Origin: a bacterium
GTDB taxonomy: Bacteria > UBP15 > UBA6099 > JAJRTR01
Length of the DNA stretch: 33,076 nt
Assembly (NCBI GenBank): GCA_024278215.1
Contig: JAJRTR010000055.1
Span: 1-33,076, forward strand
Reading direction: 5' to 3'
Positions 23,503 to 31,033 of the stretch are shown piece by piece (the stretch's first letter is position 1; each line of letters begins with the position of its first letter). The notes beneath the pieces were generated by a model that had not been told where the DNA came from, did no database searches, and worked only from the letters and a program-made list of their open reading frames with translations. A program made the translations under genes and the position numbers.

Positions 23503-23614
23503 GTTGCGCTGCGGCATCATATTTCAACATCATAAAGTATCAAAATGTTTCAAATTCCTTTTATTAACATATTATGTGTTTTATCATATCATCGAAATGA
23601 AGACTGGAAGATTT

Positions 23615-24769
23615 ATGGAAACAGCACATGAGATATTTTTCAAGGACTCTGCGTTGATGGATGCTGTCGCAGACGGCAGCGTACAACTTGTTGTGACATC
23701 GCCGCCCTATCCGATGATCGAAATGTGGGACGAGATATTTTCAGCGCAGAATCCCGGGATCGAAAAAGCGCTGAAAAGCAATGACGGAGAGGGCGCGTTC
23801 GAGATGATGCACAATATGCTGGATGCCGTGTGGCGCGAGTGTTTCCGTGTACTCTGCGACGGCGGCATTGCGTGTATAAACATCGGCGACGCCGTAAGAA
23901 CGATAAATAAGGTATTTAAACTTTATAATTCACATTCGCGTATTTTGCGGGGGTGTCTTGGAATCGGGTTTCAGTCGCTTCCTTCAATTATCTGGCGAAA
24001 ACAAACAAACGCGCCGAATAAATTCATGGGTTCGGGGATGATGCCACCGGGCGCCTATGTAACACTTGAACACGAGTTTGTCCTGATACTGCGAAAAGGC
24101 GGCAAAAGGGAATTCAGGACAAAGGAAAAAACTAACAGGCGTGAGTCTGCTTTTTTCTGGGAGGAGCGCAACAACTGGTTTTCAGATGTATGGTTCGACC
24201 TGAAAGGCGCTTCTCAAAGGCTGCTCGACAAAAACACACGAGCGCGCAGCGCCGCGTTTCCTTTCGAACTACCCTACAGGCTTGTCAACATGTTTTCCGT
24301 CAAGGGTGACACCGTTCTGGACCCATTTCTCGGCACAGGCATGACAGTCGCCGCCGCGATGGCATCGGAAAGAAACAGCGTCGGATTCGAGATCGATGTC
24401 GAAATCGGCACTACAATCGACTCGGTCATTCAACAGACAAAGGAACTTGCGAATAACCGTATACGCAACCGGCTCGAAGCGCATGTAGAATTTGTGAAAG
24501 CTCGAATTGAGAAGGGTAAAAGCGTGTCGAAGCGTAACGAATACTACGGTTTCCCGGTGGTGAGTGGCCAGGAAAAAGATATTATCCTCAGGGATATTGA
24601 AGATATACGAAAAACGCGGGAGAGCGATAAACCTGCTAATCAAAAAGGCGGTGCGGCGCAGAGTAATGAATTGCAATTTGCTTTCGACCCTGAACCCGAC
24701 GTGCAGGTTCCGGTCGGATCTACTGATAAATACCGCGTTTCCTATGATTCTCGCAAACAGATAATATAA
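23615..24769 (+). CDS. Beta-class DNA methyltransferase (N4-cytosine or N6-adenine), orphan
   Basis: Encodes 384 residues from the ATG at 23615 (TGGAAG upstream); the frame is open for 37 more codons with poor ribosome sites. The catalytic motif TSPPY (S29-P30-P31-Y32) comes first and the SAM-binding motif DPFLGTGMTVAAA (from D236) second, the order that defines beta-class amino-methyltransferases. SPPY rather than DPPY favours N4-cytosine methylation. FPFELPYRLVNMFSVKGDTVLDPF is typical of the family. No restriction endonuclease, specificity subunit or helicase partner lies beside it, so it is an orphan here. It ends one base from the convergent uvrD gene. The last roughly 110 residues are a charged tail I cannot assign. 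Confidence 0.87.
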   Translation: METAHEIFFKDSALMDAVADGSVQLVVTSPPYPMIEMWDEIFSAQNPGIEKALKSNDGEGAFEMMHNMLDAVWRECFRVLCDGGIACINIGDAVRTINKVFKLYNSHSRILRGCLGIGFQSLPSIIWRKQTNAPNKFMGSGMMPPGAYVTLEHEFVLILRKGGKREFRTKEKTNRRESAFFWEERNNWFSDVWFDLKGASQRLLDKNTRARSAAFPFELPYRLVNMFSVKGDTVLDPFLGTGMTVAAAMASERNSVGFEIDVEIGTTIDSVIQQTKELANNRIRNRLEAHVEFVKARIEKGKSVSKRNEYYGFPVVSGQEKDIILRDIEDIRKTRESDKPANQKGGAAQSNELQFAFDPEPDVQVPVGSTDKYRVSYDSRKQII

Positions 24770-24770
24770 A

Positions 24771-26975
24771 TCATGGGCATGAAAACGGGACATAGCGAGC
24801 ATCGAAGGTTTTAACACCTTTACCCGGGAATGCAACAAGGACTTCTATGCCTCGCGTACTGACGACACAGCCTTCGCCGAATTCAGGGTGAACAACACGC
24901 TGTCCGGGGTAATAGCCGGAGGCTGGCGATATCGTTTCATGCCTGTGTCGCAACGGGACATCCTGTGAAACGAAACCGCCCGAAACGGGAATATCTTCGT
25001 CATTGTCGAAGAAACTCTCGCCGCCGCCCGATGCGCGTGCGCCGCTTATTTCCTCAAAATGTTCGGGTCCGATCTCACCTATGAATCTCGACGGGGCGTT
25101 GTGCGTTACCCTGCCGAATAGGAGCCTCGATCTGCAACTTGTGAGATAGAGCAATTCCCTGGCTCTTGTGATCCCGACATACATTAGCCGCCGTTCTTCC
25201 TCGACTTCTTCATTCTCTTCGATAGAAGTCTTGTGCGGGAGCAGGCCCTCTTCCACGCCCGCGATGAAAACAACCGGAAATTCCAGCCCCTTTGCGCTGT
25301 GCAGTGTGATCAGTTTCACCTGCCCTTCAGTAAACTCATCGACATCGGTATCCGAGGTTAGAGTAACGCGCGAAAGGAAACCGGAGAGGTCTATGTGTGC
25401 CGCTTCCTTTTCATATTCTACGGCGAGAGATTTCAATTCGAGAGCATTTTCGAGTCTGCTTTCCGTGCCTTCTTTTTGCGCGAGTTCGCGGAGATGCTTC
25501 TCGAAACCCGTCTCCTGCATAAGTTTGGAAATCAGAGCGCTGATACCTTCAGAGGCACTCGCTGCCCTGAGTTTACGCAACGTCTTCAGCAACCCGGCGG
25601 CCTTTGCGGGCAACTGCGGGTGTGGTTTTCCGTCATCGCCGATGAGGCGCAACACATCGCCTTCGGCACGTGCGAGCGCTTCGATTTTCTCAATCGTTTT
25701 TGGCCCGACGCCGCGTTTGGGCACATTTGCAATGCGTGCATACGAGCCGAGGTCCTGTGGGTTCTCGATCACGCGCAGATATGCGATAAGGTCCTTTATT
25801 TCCTTGCGCTGATAGAAACCGGTCGCGCCGATCAACTGGTAAGGAACTCCCATCCGCCGGAAAGTGTCCTCGAAAACACGGGTCTGTGCCTTCGTGCGGA
25901 ACATTACGGCCATATCTTTCAACTGGTAGCCTTCGTCGAGAAGCGAGTCGATCTCGAGCGCGACAAACTGCGCCTCTTCCCGTTCGTCCCACGGTGAATT
26001 CAGCCGCACTTTATCGCCGGCGCCGAGTTCCGACCACAGTTTTTTCTCCTGGCTGCTCATATTATTAACGATAAGCGCATTGGCGGCATCAAGTATGCTT
26101 TGTCGCGAACGGTAGTTCTGTTCGAGGGTGACGACTTTTACGTTGTTGAAATCCTCCTCGTAGGACAGCATGTTGCCGACATCCGCGCCGCGCCAGCCGT
26201 ATATCGACTGATCAAGGTCGCCGACGACGGTAATATTCCCATCGGGCATCGCGAGATGTTTCAATATCTCATACTGCGGTCTGTTCGTGTCCTGATATTC
26301 GTCCACAAGAATGAAGCCGAACCTGCGCCTGTATTTCTCGCGGACGTCCGGGAATGTCTCGAATATTTCGTTAGTCTTCAGGAGCAGATCGTCGAAATCG
26401 AGCGCGTTGTTGTGCATCAGATTGTTCTCGTATCGCTCGACAATCTTTGCCAGGTGGTCGGAAAGCGGATCGTTTATTCCGACGAACTCTTCCGGCGAAT
26501 TCCCGAAGTTTTTTGACGAAGAAATGAAATGTTTTATTCTACCGGGCGCAAACTGAGCCGAGGCGGGAAGTTTCAGTTGCTTGAGGATTTTCTTTATGCA
26601 GCTTCGCGAGTCGTCTTCGTCGTAGATAGTAAAAGAGCTTTTATAGTCGCCGAGCTGTTCTATCTCCCTGCGCAGTATGAGATTGCAGAAAGAATGGAAG
26701 GTTGAAATCGTAACTCCTTCCGCATGCTCGCCGGCGAGAAGCACCGCGCGCGCTTTCATTTCTTCGGCGGCCTTGTTGGTGAAAGTGAGTGCGAGAATGT
26801 TCCAGGGTTTCACGCCGAGAGCACTTATGAGATAAGCTATTCTGTAAGTGATGACCCTTGTTTTTCCTGTGCCCGCACCTGCAAGAATCAGCAATGGGCC
26901 GGTAAAATGTTCGACTGACTCCGCCTGCTGAGGATTAAGTCTATCGAGTAGTTCCTTCGCTTTCGTGTTCATCAT
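24771..26975 (-). CDS. uvrD: UvrD/PcrA-type superfamily 1 DNA helicase
   Basis: Encodes about 734 residues, the length of UvrD/PcrA/Rep helicases used in repair and replication restart. All helicase motifs are present in order: AGAGTGKTRVIT (Walker A), FTNKAAEEMKAR, VDEYQDTN (Walker B), GDLDQSIYGWRGA, LEQNYRS, LITLHSAKGLEFPVVFI and RLMYVGITRARE. The C-terminal YYPGQRVVHPEFGEG segment is the Tudor-like end seen in PcrA/UvrD that contacts RNA polymerase. Two ATGs in tandem (26975 and 26972) follow GTGGAAG; the open frame continues to a TTG at 26984. The start overlaps the end of the small membrane-protein gene by 35 bases, suggesting translational coupling. Confidence 0.96.
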   Translation of the reverse strand: MMNTKAKELLDRLNPQQAESVEHFTGPLLILAGAGTGKTRVITYRIAYLISALGVKPWNILALTFTNKAAEEMKARAVLLAGEHAEGVTISTFHSFCNLILRREIEQLGDYKSSFTIYDEDDSRSCIKKILKQLKLPASAQFAPGRIKHFISSSKNFGNSPEEFVGINDPLSDHLAKIVERYENNLMHNNALDFDDLLLKTNEIFETFPDVREKYRRRFGFILVDEYQDTNRPQYEILKHLAMPDGNITVVGDLDQSIYGWRGADVGNMLSYEEDFNNVKVVTLEQNYRSRQSILDAANALIVNNMSSQEKKLWSELGAGDKVRLNSPWDEREEAQFVALEIDSLLDEGYQLKDMAVMFRTKAQTRVFEDTFRRMGVPYQLIGATGFYQRKEIKDLIAYLRVIENPQDLGSYARIANVPKRGVGPKTIEKIEALARAEGDVLRLIGDDGKPHPQLPAKAAGLLKTLRKLRAASASEGISALISKLMQETGFEKHLRELAQKEGTESRLENALELKSLAVEYEKEAAHIDLSGFLSRVTLTSDTDVDEFTEGQVKLITLHSAKGLEFPVVFIAGVEEGLLPHKTSIEENEEVEEERRLMYVGITRARELLYLTSCRSRLLFGRVTHNAPSRFIGEIGPEHFEEISGARASGGGESFFDNDEDIPVSGGFVSQDVPLRHRHETISPASGYYPGQRVVHPEFGEGCVVSTRGIEVLVAFPGKGVKTFDARYVPFSCP

Positions 26976-27180
26976 CTTCCACAATCCATTTGACTTTTTG
27001 TCCGAATTCGTTGGACTCGTTCAGGGGCTTGAGTTTTATATCATGTATGTATTTTGTATATGAAGCGCCGATCTCTCTTCGCTTTGCAATATGCCTGAGA
27101 ACAGAAAAAACAATGAGCACTCCACCCAGGAAAAGCAAAAGCATTCTAAATGAAGATTCCTCTCTGATTAAGTCAAGCAT
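26941..27180 (-). CDS. Small single-pass membrane protein upstream of uvrD, unknown function
   Basis: Encodes 79 residues (ATG at 27180; a TTG at 27186 is also possible). One membrane segment, MLLLFLGGVLIVFSVLRHIA, is followed by the positive stretch KRRE, so the C-terminal half should be cytoplasmic. That half is charged (KLKPLNESNEFGQKVKW and an acidic DDEHESE end). AGGGACGG serves as ribosome site. It overlaps the uvrD start by 35 bases in another frame. I know no family for it; the case rests on the ribosome site, the membrane segment and the overlap. Confidence 0.55.
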   Translation of the reverse strand: MLDLIREESSFRMLLLFLGGVLIVFSVLRHIAKRREIGASYTKYIHDIKLKPLNESNEFGQKVKWIVEDDEHESEGTTR

Positions 27181-27186
27181 TCTCAA

Positions 27187-27751
27187 ACCGTCCCTTTTAT
27201 TTATCCAGGTTAAATTCTATCAGAAAATCGCTGCATAATCATCAGCACTGCGGTATATAGTGACTGAACGAAAACCTGCACCTTCCGAAAAGCGCGCAAA
27301 GCGCCTGCTATCTTTTTTATCCTCAGTCAACAATGCACTGCATTGCTTCCTTCGTCCACCTCGATATCGAACACATATAAAAGGGAAGCTTACCGTTTTT
27401 TCAAGTACCGACCTAACCCGGCAAGGCTGAAACCAAAAAGACCGCATTTTCGTGCCCGAACAAATTCGGTTTGAGCACGGCAAACAGAGTTTCATCATTC
27501 CCAAGGTCAACATTGGAAACGACTGTAACTGGAAGCTACAGCTTTCACCGATCTCTTTTCAGCATTTCTTTGTGAGAAATCCGGGTTAAAGTCAATACCG
27601 TTTACTTAAGAGGGGATGGGTATCAATATTCGCGATAAATACAGGCTTTTTTGCGTATCATTGTTGTTAAAGTAAAAGGTATTGGGGTTAAAGTATGCCT
27701 GCGGGAATTTATTTCGTTCGTCTTCGCTTCGAACAAAATATTGCAACAGGC
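27187..27751. other. Gene-free interval with R2c and decayed R1
   Basis: No coding sequence recognised. Contains R2c (27420-27590, opposite orientation to the other two copies) and a decayed right half of R1 (27692-27753) that touches the stop codon of the receiver gene at 27752. Confidence 0.65.
27420..27590 (+). repeat. R2 dispersed repeat, copy c (inverted relative to a and b)
   Basis: Contains CATTTTCGTGCCC, CGGTTTGAGCACGGC, GGAAACGACTGTAACTGGAA, TCACCGATCTCTTTTCAGCA and TTTCTTTG, the reverse complement of R2a/b. Translated in one frame copies b and c look similar, but most differences between them change residues and copy a shifts frame, so it does not look coding. Confidence 0.7.
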
Positions 27752-27753
27752 TC
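27692..27753 (+). repeat. R1 element, decayed copy 6 (right half only)
   Basis: AGTATGCCTGCGGGAATTT matches the inner right hairpin arm of R1. TTTCGTTCGTCTTCGCTTCG then AACAAAATATTGCAACAGGCTC match the right end, with about 25 bases deleted between. The final C (27753) supplies the middle base of the receiver gene's TGA stop on the minus strand. Confidence 0.65.
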
Positions 27754-28183
27754 ACCAGCCTTTTCTTTTTAATATGTTGCGCACCAGTTCTTCCGATTGT
27801 TTCTGGATTATAACCATTCTATTTATCTTGGCCTCCTTGATCATCTCCAGGAGTTTCTCGATATTCACCGGTTTTTCCAGAAAATCTTTCGCGCCGAGTT
27901 TCATCGCCTCGACCCCGTTTTGCACAGTGGCGTGTCCGGTAAGCATGATGACCTGCAAATTTTCATCGAGTTGCAGCATTCTTTTCAACGTTTCAAGTCC
28001 GTCTATACCGGGCATCATCATGTCAAGCACCACAACATCGAAGTCTTCCCTTTCCACAAGTTCCAGTGCTTCCAATCCGTTCGATGCAGTTAATACTTCG
28101 ATGTCTCTCAGACACATGCGTTCTGAAAGCGCTTCAATGTAATCGCTCTCATCATCAACCAGTAATATTTTTCCTTCCGACAT
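27752..28183 (-). CDS. Single-domain response regulator (receiver 3 of the cassette)
   Basis: The protein has 143 residues: one receiver domain plus a 20-residue helical tail. Acidic pair D10-D11, phosphoacceptor D54 (VVVLDMMMPG), T82 (MLTG) and K104 (EKP) are all present, so it should accept phosphate. There is no output domain. It closely resembles the receiver of the fusion protein at 31034 (EALSERMCLRD versus ETLSERLQMRD, and LEKPVNIEKL identical), pointing to duplication. GAGGAG lies 7 bases before the ATG. It is the last gene of the five-gene minus-strand cassette, 65 bases after the phosphotransfer-like gene. Its stop codon abuts a decayed R1 repeat, so a longer C-terminus may have been lost. 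Confidence 0.92.
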   Translation of the reverse strand: MSEGKILLVDDESDYIEALSERMCLRDIEVLTASNGLEALELVEREDFDVVVLDMMMPGIDGLETLKRMLQLDENLQVIMLTGHATVQNGVEAMKLGAKDFLEKPVNIEKLLEMIKEAKINRMVIIQKQSEELVRNILKRKGW

Positions 28184-28248
28184 AACGTGGCTCCTCTGCT
28201 ATGTTAAGTTTGTTGATACGGTTTTTCGCGTTATGATACCGGGCATAC

Positions 28249-28929
28249 TTACGGCAAGTCAGGTATTATAAGTATAATCTCCCTGATTTTATCCTGTTCT
28301 TTTACAAGTTCGAACCGGCCGCCAAGGTATTCCATTATGACTTTCAGCAATGGAATTCTTTCCTTCACTTCGTCAGTAGCAGGGAAAGGGGCGCCGCTCC
28401 TAACAGTAATCCTGCATACGGAGTCATCTTTTTCAAGAGCAACGGTTATTGTTTCGTGTTCGCCGGCCGCCGAAACAGCGGCCTCGATGCAGATGAATAC
28501 CGAGTGTTGCAGGGAGAAGGGGTCTGTGTTCAGGCAAACAGGCACCTGCGGGAACCTGGTTTCGAGTTCGATTTCTTTGCGGGAAGCGAAGCGACGGCTA
28601 AGGACCACAAGGTTATCGAGAAGTTCTCCGAGGTCAATAACTTTAACGGGATCGTCCGCGCTGTGAGCGAAGCGGTTGAAGTGTTTAATGATGTTTTCGC
28701 CCCTGCGGGCACTTTGCATGATCTTGTTATTGATGGTTTCAATTTTGTCCGAATCCAGGGACCTGCCTTTTCGGGCCGCACACATATAATCCGACATGAG
28801 CCCTGACATCTCACCCATCATAGCAATAATATTATTTATCTCGTGCGAAAAGGAAGCTGAAATTGAGCCGAAAAAAGCCAGGCTTTTCTCTTTTAGAACC
28901 TGCTCCCTATCGTGTAGTGATTCATTCAT
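28249..28929 (-). CDS. Histidine-phosphotransfer-like protein with degenerate kinase ATPase lobe
   Basis: Encodes 226 residues, soluble. The N-terminus is a DHp dimerisation helix pair with the phosphoacceptor H29 in SASFSHEINNIIAMMGEMSG, as in NtrB-type kinases, and a second helix around IMQSARRGENIIKHFNRFA. The following lobe is placed like a HATPase domain, but the N-box Asn is replaced (ICIEAAVSAAGE), the D-x-G-x-G box reads VRSGAPFP and no G2 glycine loop exists. ATP binding is thus unlikely. Such DHp plus pseudo-ATPase proteins (compare ChpT) shuttle phosphate between receivers. Its ATG overlaps the stop of the preceding receiver gene as ATGA, so the two are translationally coupled. Confidence 0.8.
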   Translation of the reverse strand: MNESLHDREQVLKEKSLAFFGSISASFSHEINNIIAMMGEMSGLMSDYMCAARKGRSLDSDKIETINNKIMQSARRGENIIKHFNRFAHSADDPVKVIDLGELLDNLVVLSRRFASRKEIELETRFPQVPVCLNTDPFSLQHSVFICIEAAVSAAGEHETITVALEKDDSVCRITVRSGAPFPATDEVKERIPLLKVIMEYLGGRFELVKEQDKIREIILIIPDLP

Positions 28930-29297
28930 TTGCCACACCTCATGGCTTCGTGCATCTTTTGTATCAATGTGTCGATCCTGACCGGCTTGACGATGTAGTC
29001 GAACGCTCCGTGCTTCAGACTGTTTTCACAGTCTTTCGCATCGCTTAACCCGGTGAGCAGAATGATCTGTGTTTCGGGCCGCAACCGCCTGATATTCACA
29101 AGGACATCCATTCCATTCATTCCGGGCATCATTACATCCAACAGCACTATATCGTAATCTTTTTCCTTAATGCGATTCAGGGCCTGATCTCCGCTCAGAA
29201 CATATTCCACGTCTATATCCCGAAGTGCCAGCCGCTCTTCGAGCGTGGAGACCAGTTCCTCCTCGTCATCAACAAGTAAAACCCGCATCCGAGCCAT
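28926..29297 (-). CDS. Single-domain (CheY-like) response regulator (receiver 2 of the cassette)
   Basis: The protein has 123 residues, just a receiver domain. D10-D11, phosphoacceptor D54 (IVLLDVMMPG), T82 (LLTG) and K104 (VKP) are intact. There is no DNA-binding or enzymatic output, so it should act through protein contacts or phosphorelay. AGGGGGAACAC precedes the ATG. It starts 9 bases after the sensor-kinase gene ends, and its stop shares ATGA with the start of the phosphotransfer-like gene. That tight coupling on both sides suggests it is the direct partner of one or both. Confidence 0.94.
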   Translation of the reverse strand: MARMRVLLVDDEEELVSTLEERLALRDIDVEYVLSGDQALNRIKEKDYDIVLLDVMMPGMNGMDVLVNIRRLRPETQIILLTGLSDAKDCENSLKHGAFDYIVKPVRIDTLIQKMHEAMRCGK

Positions 29298-29306
29298 GTG
29301 TTCCCC

Positions 29307-31022
29307 CTAATGTTGTGCTGTTATCGGCAGTGTCAAAGTGAAGCTTGTTCCACGCTCTTTATCACTTTCAACTTCGATTTTACCCTTAAGTTTTTTAATT
29401 ATGCCATAAGTGATGGAAAGGCCAAGCCCGGTTCCTTTATTCTTGGTGGTATAGAACGGCTCGAAAATGTGATCGAGGTCATTCTCTGATATACCCGGTC
29501 CGTTATCGGAAACCACTATGGTGATACTGTCTTCTTCTCTCTGTTCGACAAGAATACCGACACGGCCACCCCTTTCCACAGCCTCCAGTGAATTATTGAG
29601 CAAGTTCAAGAACACCTGTTGAAGCTGTCCCTTGTCGCTCTTTATGGAAGGAAGATCATCCTGGAAAAAAGTTTGAATCTGGATATTTCTGAAAGACGCC
29701 TCTTTTTCCAGGAAACCCAGCACCTCTTTTATCAATAAAACCAGATCGATGGTCTGTGTACTCACGTCGAAATGTTTTGCGAACCCCAGAAGCCTGTGAG
29801 TTATCGCAGAACATCGTTCCACGGAATTGATGATGGAATCGAGAAGGGTCGAGAATTTTTCCTTATGCACAAAGTCGTCGGCTCCCGCGATTAAGTCCTG
29901 CATCAGTCCCGCTTTTTCGTTGATAATGGCAAGAGGATTGTTTATCTCGTGCGCCACGCCAGCGGCCAGGCGACCGATAGACGCCATCTTGCTCGAATAC
30001 TCGATTTTATGAAGCGCCTTGTCCTGTCTTTCGTCCGCTTCCCGGATGCGGGTCACAAGAACCGACGATATGGCCATCGTAAGCGCCACGATTACTACTA
30101 TGCTTCCAAGCAGAAAACCGATGAGCCAGTTTCTCAGGTTCAACCAGTTCCGCATCAGGTCCGGAGACCGCCTCGTTATTATGAAAATGAAAGGTGTGTT
30201 TACAATATAAGCGTAGCTTAAGATATACTCGCCACTGTCGGGGCTGTCCATCTTTACAACCCTTGTGGTCAGGACACGTTCCGGAACCGGGACAGGAGAT
30301 TTTTCGAGAACCCTCTTGCCGAACCGTGTGTTGGTCTGGAGAATCCCCTGGGTGTTTATGATGAAAGCGTCGGTGGAATCGTCCTTTTCGAATTGCGGTA
30401 TCTGCCCGGTCAGTATGTCCATGTTGATAGTTGCACGCAAAACATAGGGAACCCCTTTATAGCTTACGTGTCTTACCGCTATAACGAAATGGGGCTTTTG
30501 CCTGAAACCCAGAAACACGTCGCTGATGTATACACCATTGATTTGAACTTCATTAAACCATTTCTCGTCGGCGTAGTTGACCCCAATCAGTTTTTTACTG
30601 TAGGGACCAACATAGGAGAGGACTTCACCATTGTTGTCGATCAGGGCCAGATCGACATAGTGCTTGAAAGAATTATCAAGATGTTTTATGACGGTGTTGA
30701 GTCGCACCTCGTCGCTCAACTCTTCGACAGTTTTGTCTTCAACGATATATATCAGCGCATTTTTGCGTTCCTCGAGTGAGTATTCGAGTGCGTGTTTGGT
30801 TGTTGAGACAAAACGGTGCATGGGATACATGATTTCGTCTTTGAGGGTTCTCTGATACTGAATGTAATTTACGACGGTCATGATAAGCAAGGGGGAAATC
30901 GAAACTATTACCGTTATAAGTACGGAGGAAACCCATATACGCTTGTAGCGAGTTTTCTTAAATTTGTCGTTGGACTCGTTTCCCCAGACTACCTGCTTCA
31001 ACCTGCGTGAAAAATTTTTCAA
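29307..31022 (-). CDS. Membrane sensor histidine kinase with periplasmic Cache-like domain
   Basis: Encodes 571 residues. Membrane segment 1 (about 29-52) and segment 2 (about 294-320) flank a periplasmic region of some 240 residues. Its features (VDLALIDNNGEVLSYVGPY, WFNEV, ISDVFLGFRQKPHFVIAVR) match double-Cache ligand sensors. The cytoplasmic part has the phosphoacceptor H358 in AAGVAHEINNPLAII, the N-box LLNNSLEAVERGG, VSDNGPGI, FEPFYTTKNKGTGLGLSI and SFTLTLP, so it is a complete NtrB/ZraS-type kinase. The only start I find is a TTG at 31022, with AGGA close upstream, 11 bases after the fusion gene's stop; low or coupled translation is likely. It is the only member of the cassette predicted to bind ATP as a kinase. 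Confidence 0.93.
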   Translation of the reverse strand: MKNFSRRLKQVVWGNESNDKFKKTRYKRIWVSSVLITVIVSISPLLIMTVVNYIQYQRTLKDEIMYPMHRFVSTTKHALEYSLEERKNALIYIVEDKTVEELSDEVRLNTVIKHLDNSFKHYVDLALIDNNGEVLSYVGPYSKKLIGVNYADEKWFNEVQINGVYISDVFLGFRQKPHFVIAVRHVSYKGVPYVLRATINMDILTGQIPQFEKDDSTDAFIINTQGILQTNTRFGKRVLEKSPVPVPERVLTTRVVKMDSPDSGEYILSYAYIVNTPFIFIITRRSPDLMRNWLNLRNWLIGFLLGSIVVIVALTMAISSVLVTRIREADERQDKALHKIEYSSKMASIGRLAAGVAHEINNPLAIINEKAGLMQDLIAGADDFVHKEKFSTLLDSIINSVERCSAITHRLLGFAKHFDVSTQTIDLVLLIKEVLGFLEKEASFRNIQIQTFFQDDLPSIKSDKGQLQQVFLNLLNNSLEAVERGGRVGILVEQREEDSITIVVSDNGPGISENDLDHIFEPFYTTKNKGTGLGLSITYGIIKKLKGKIEVESDKERGTSFTLTLPITAQH

Positions 31023-31033
31023 TAGTCCTGAAA

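Noticed and set aside
24269-24838. 189-codon minus-strand frame antisense to the methyltransferase gene
   Set aside because: Shadow frame of a strongly supported gene with methyltransferase motifs; no ribosome site or recognisable domain.
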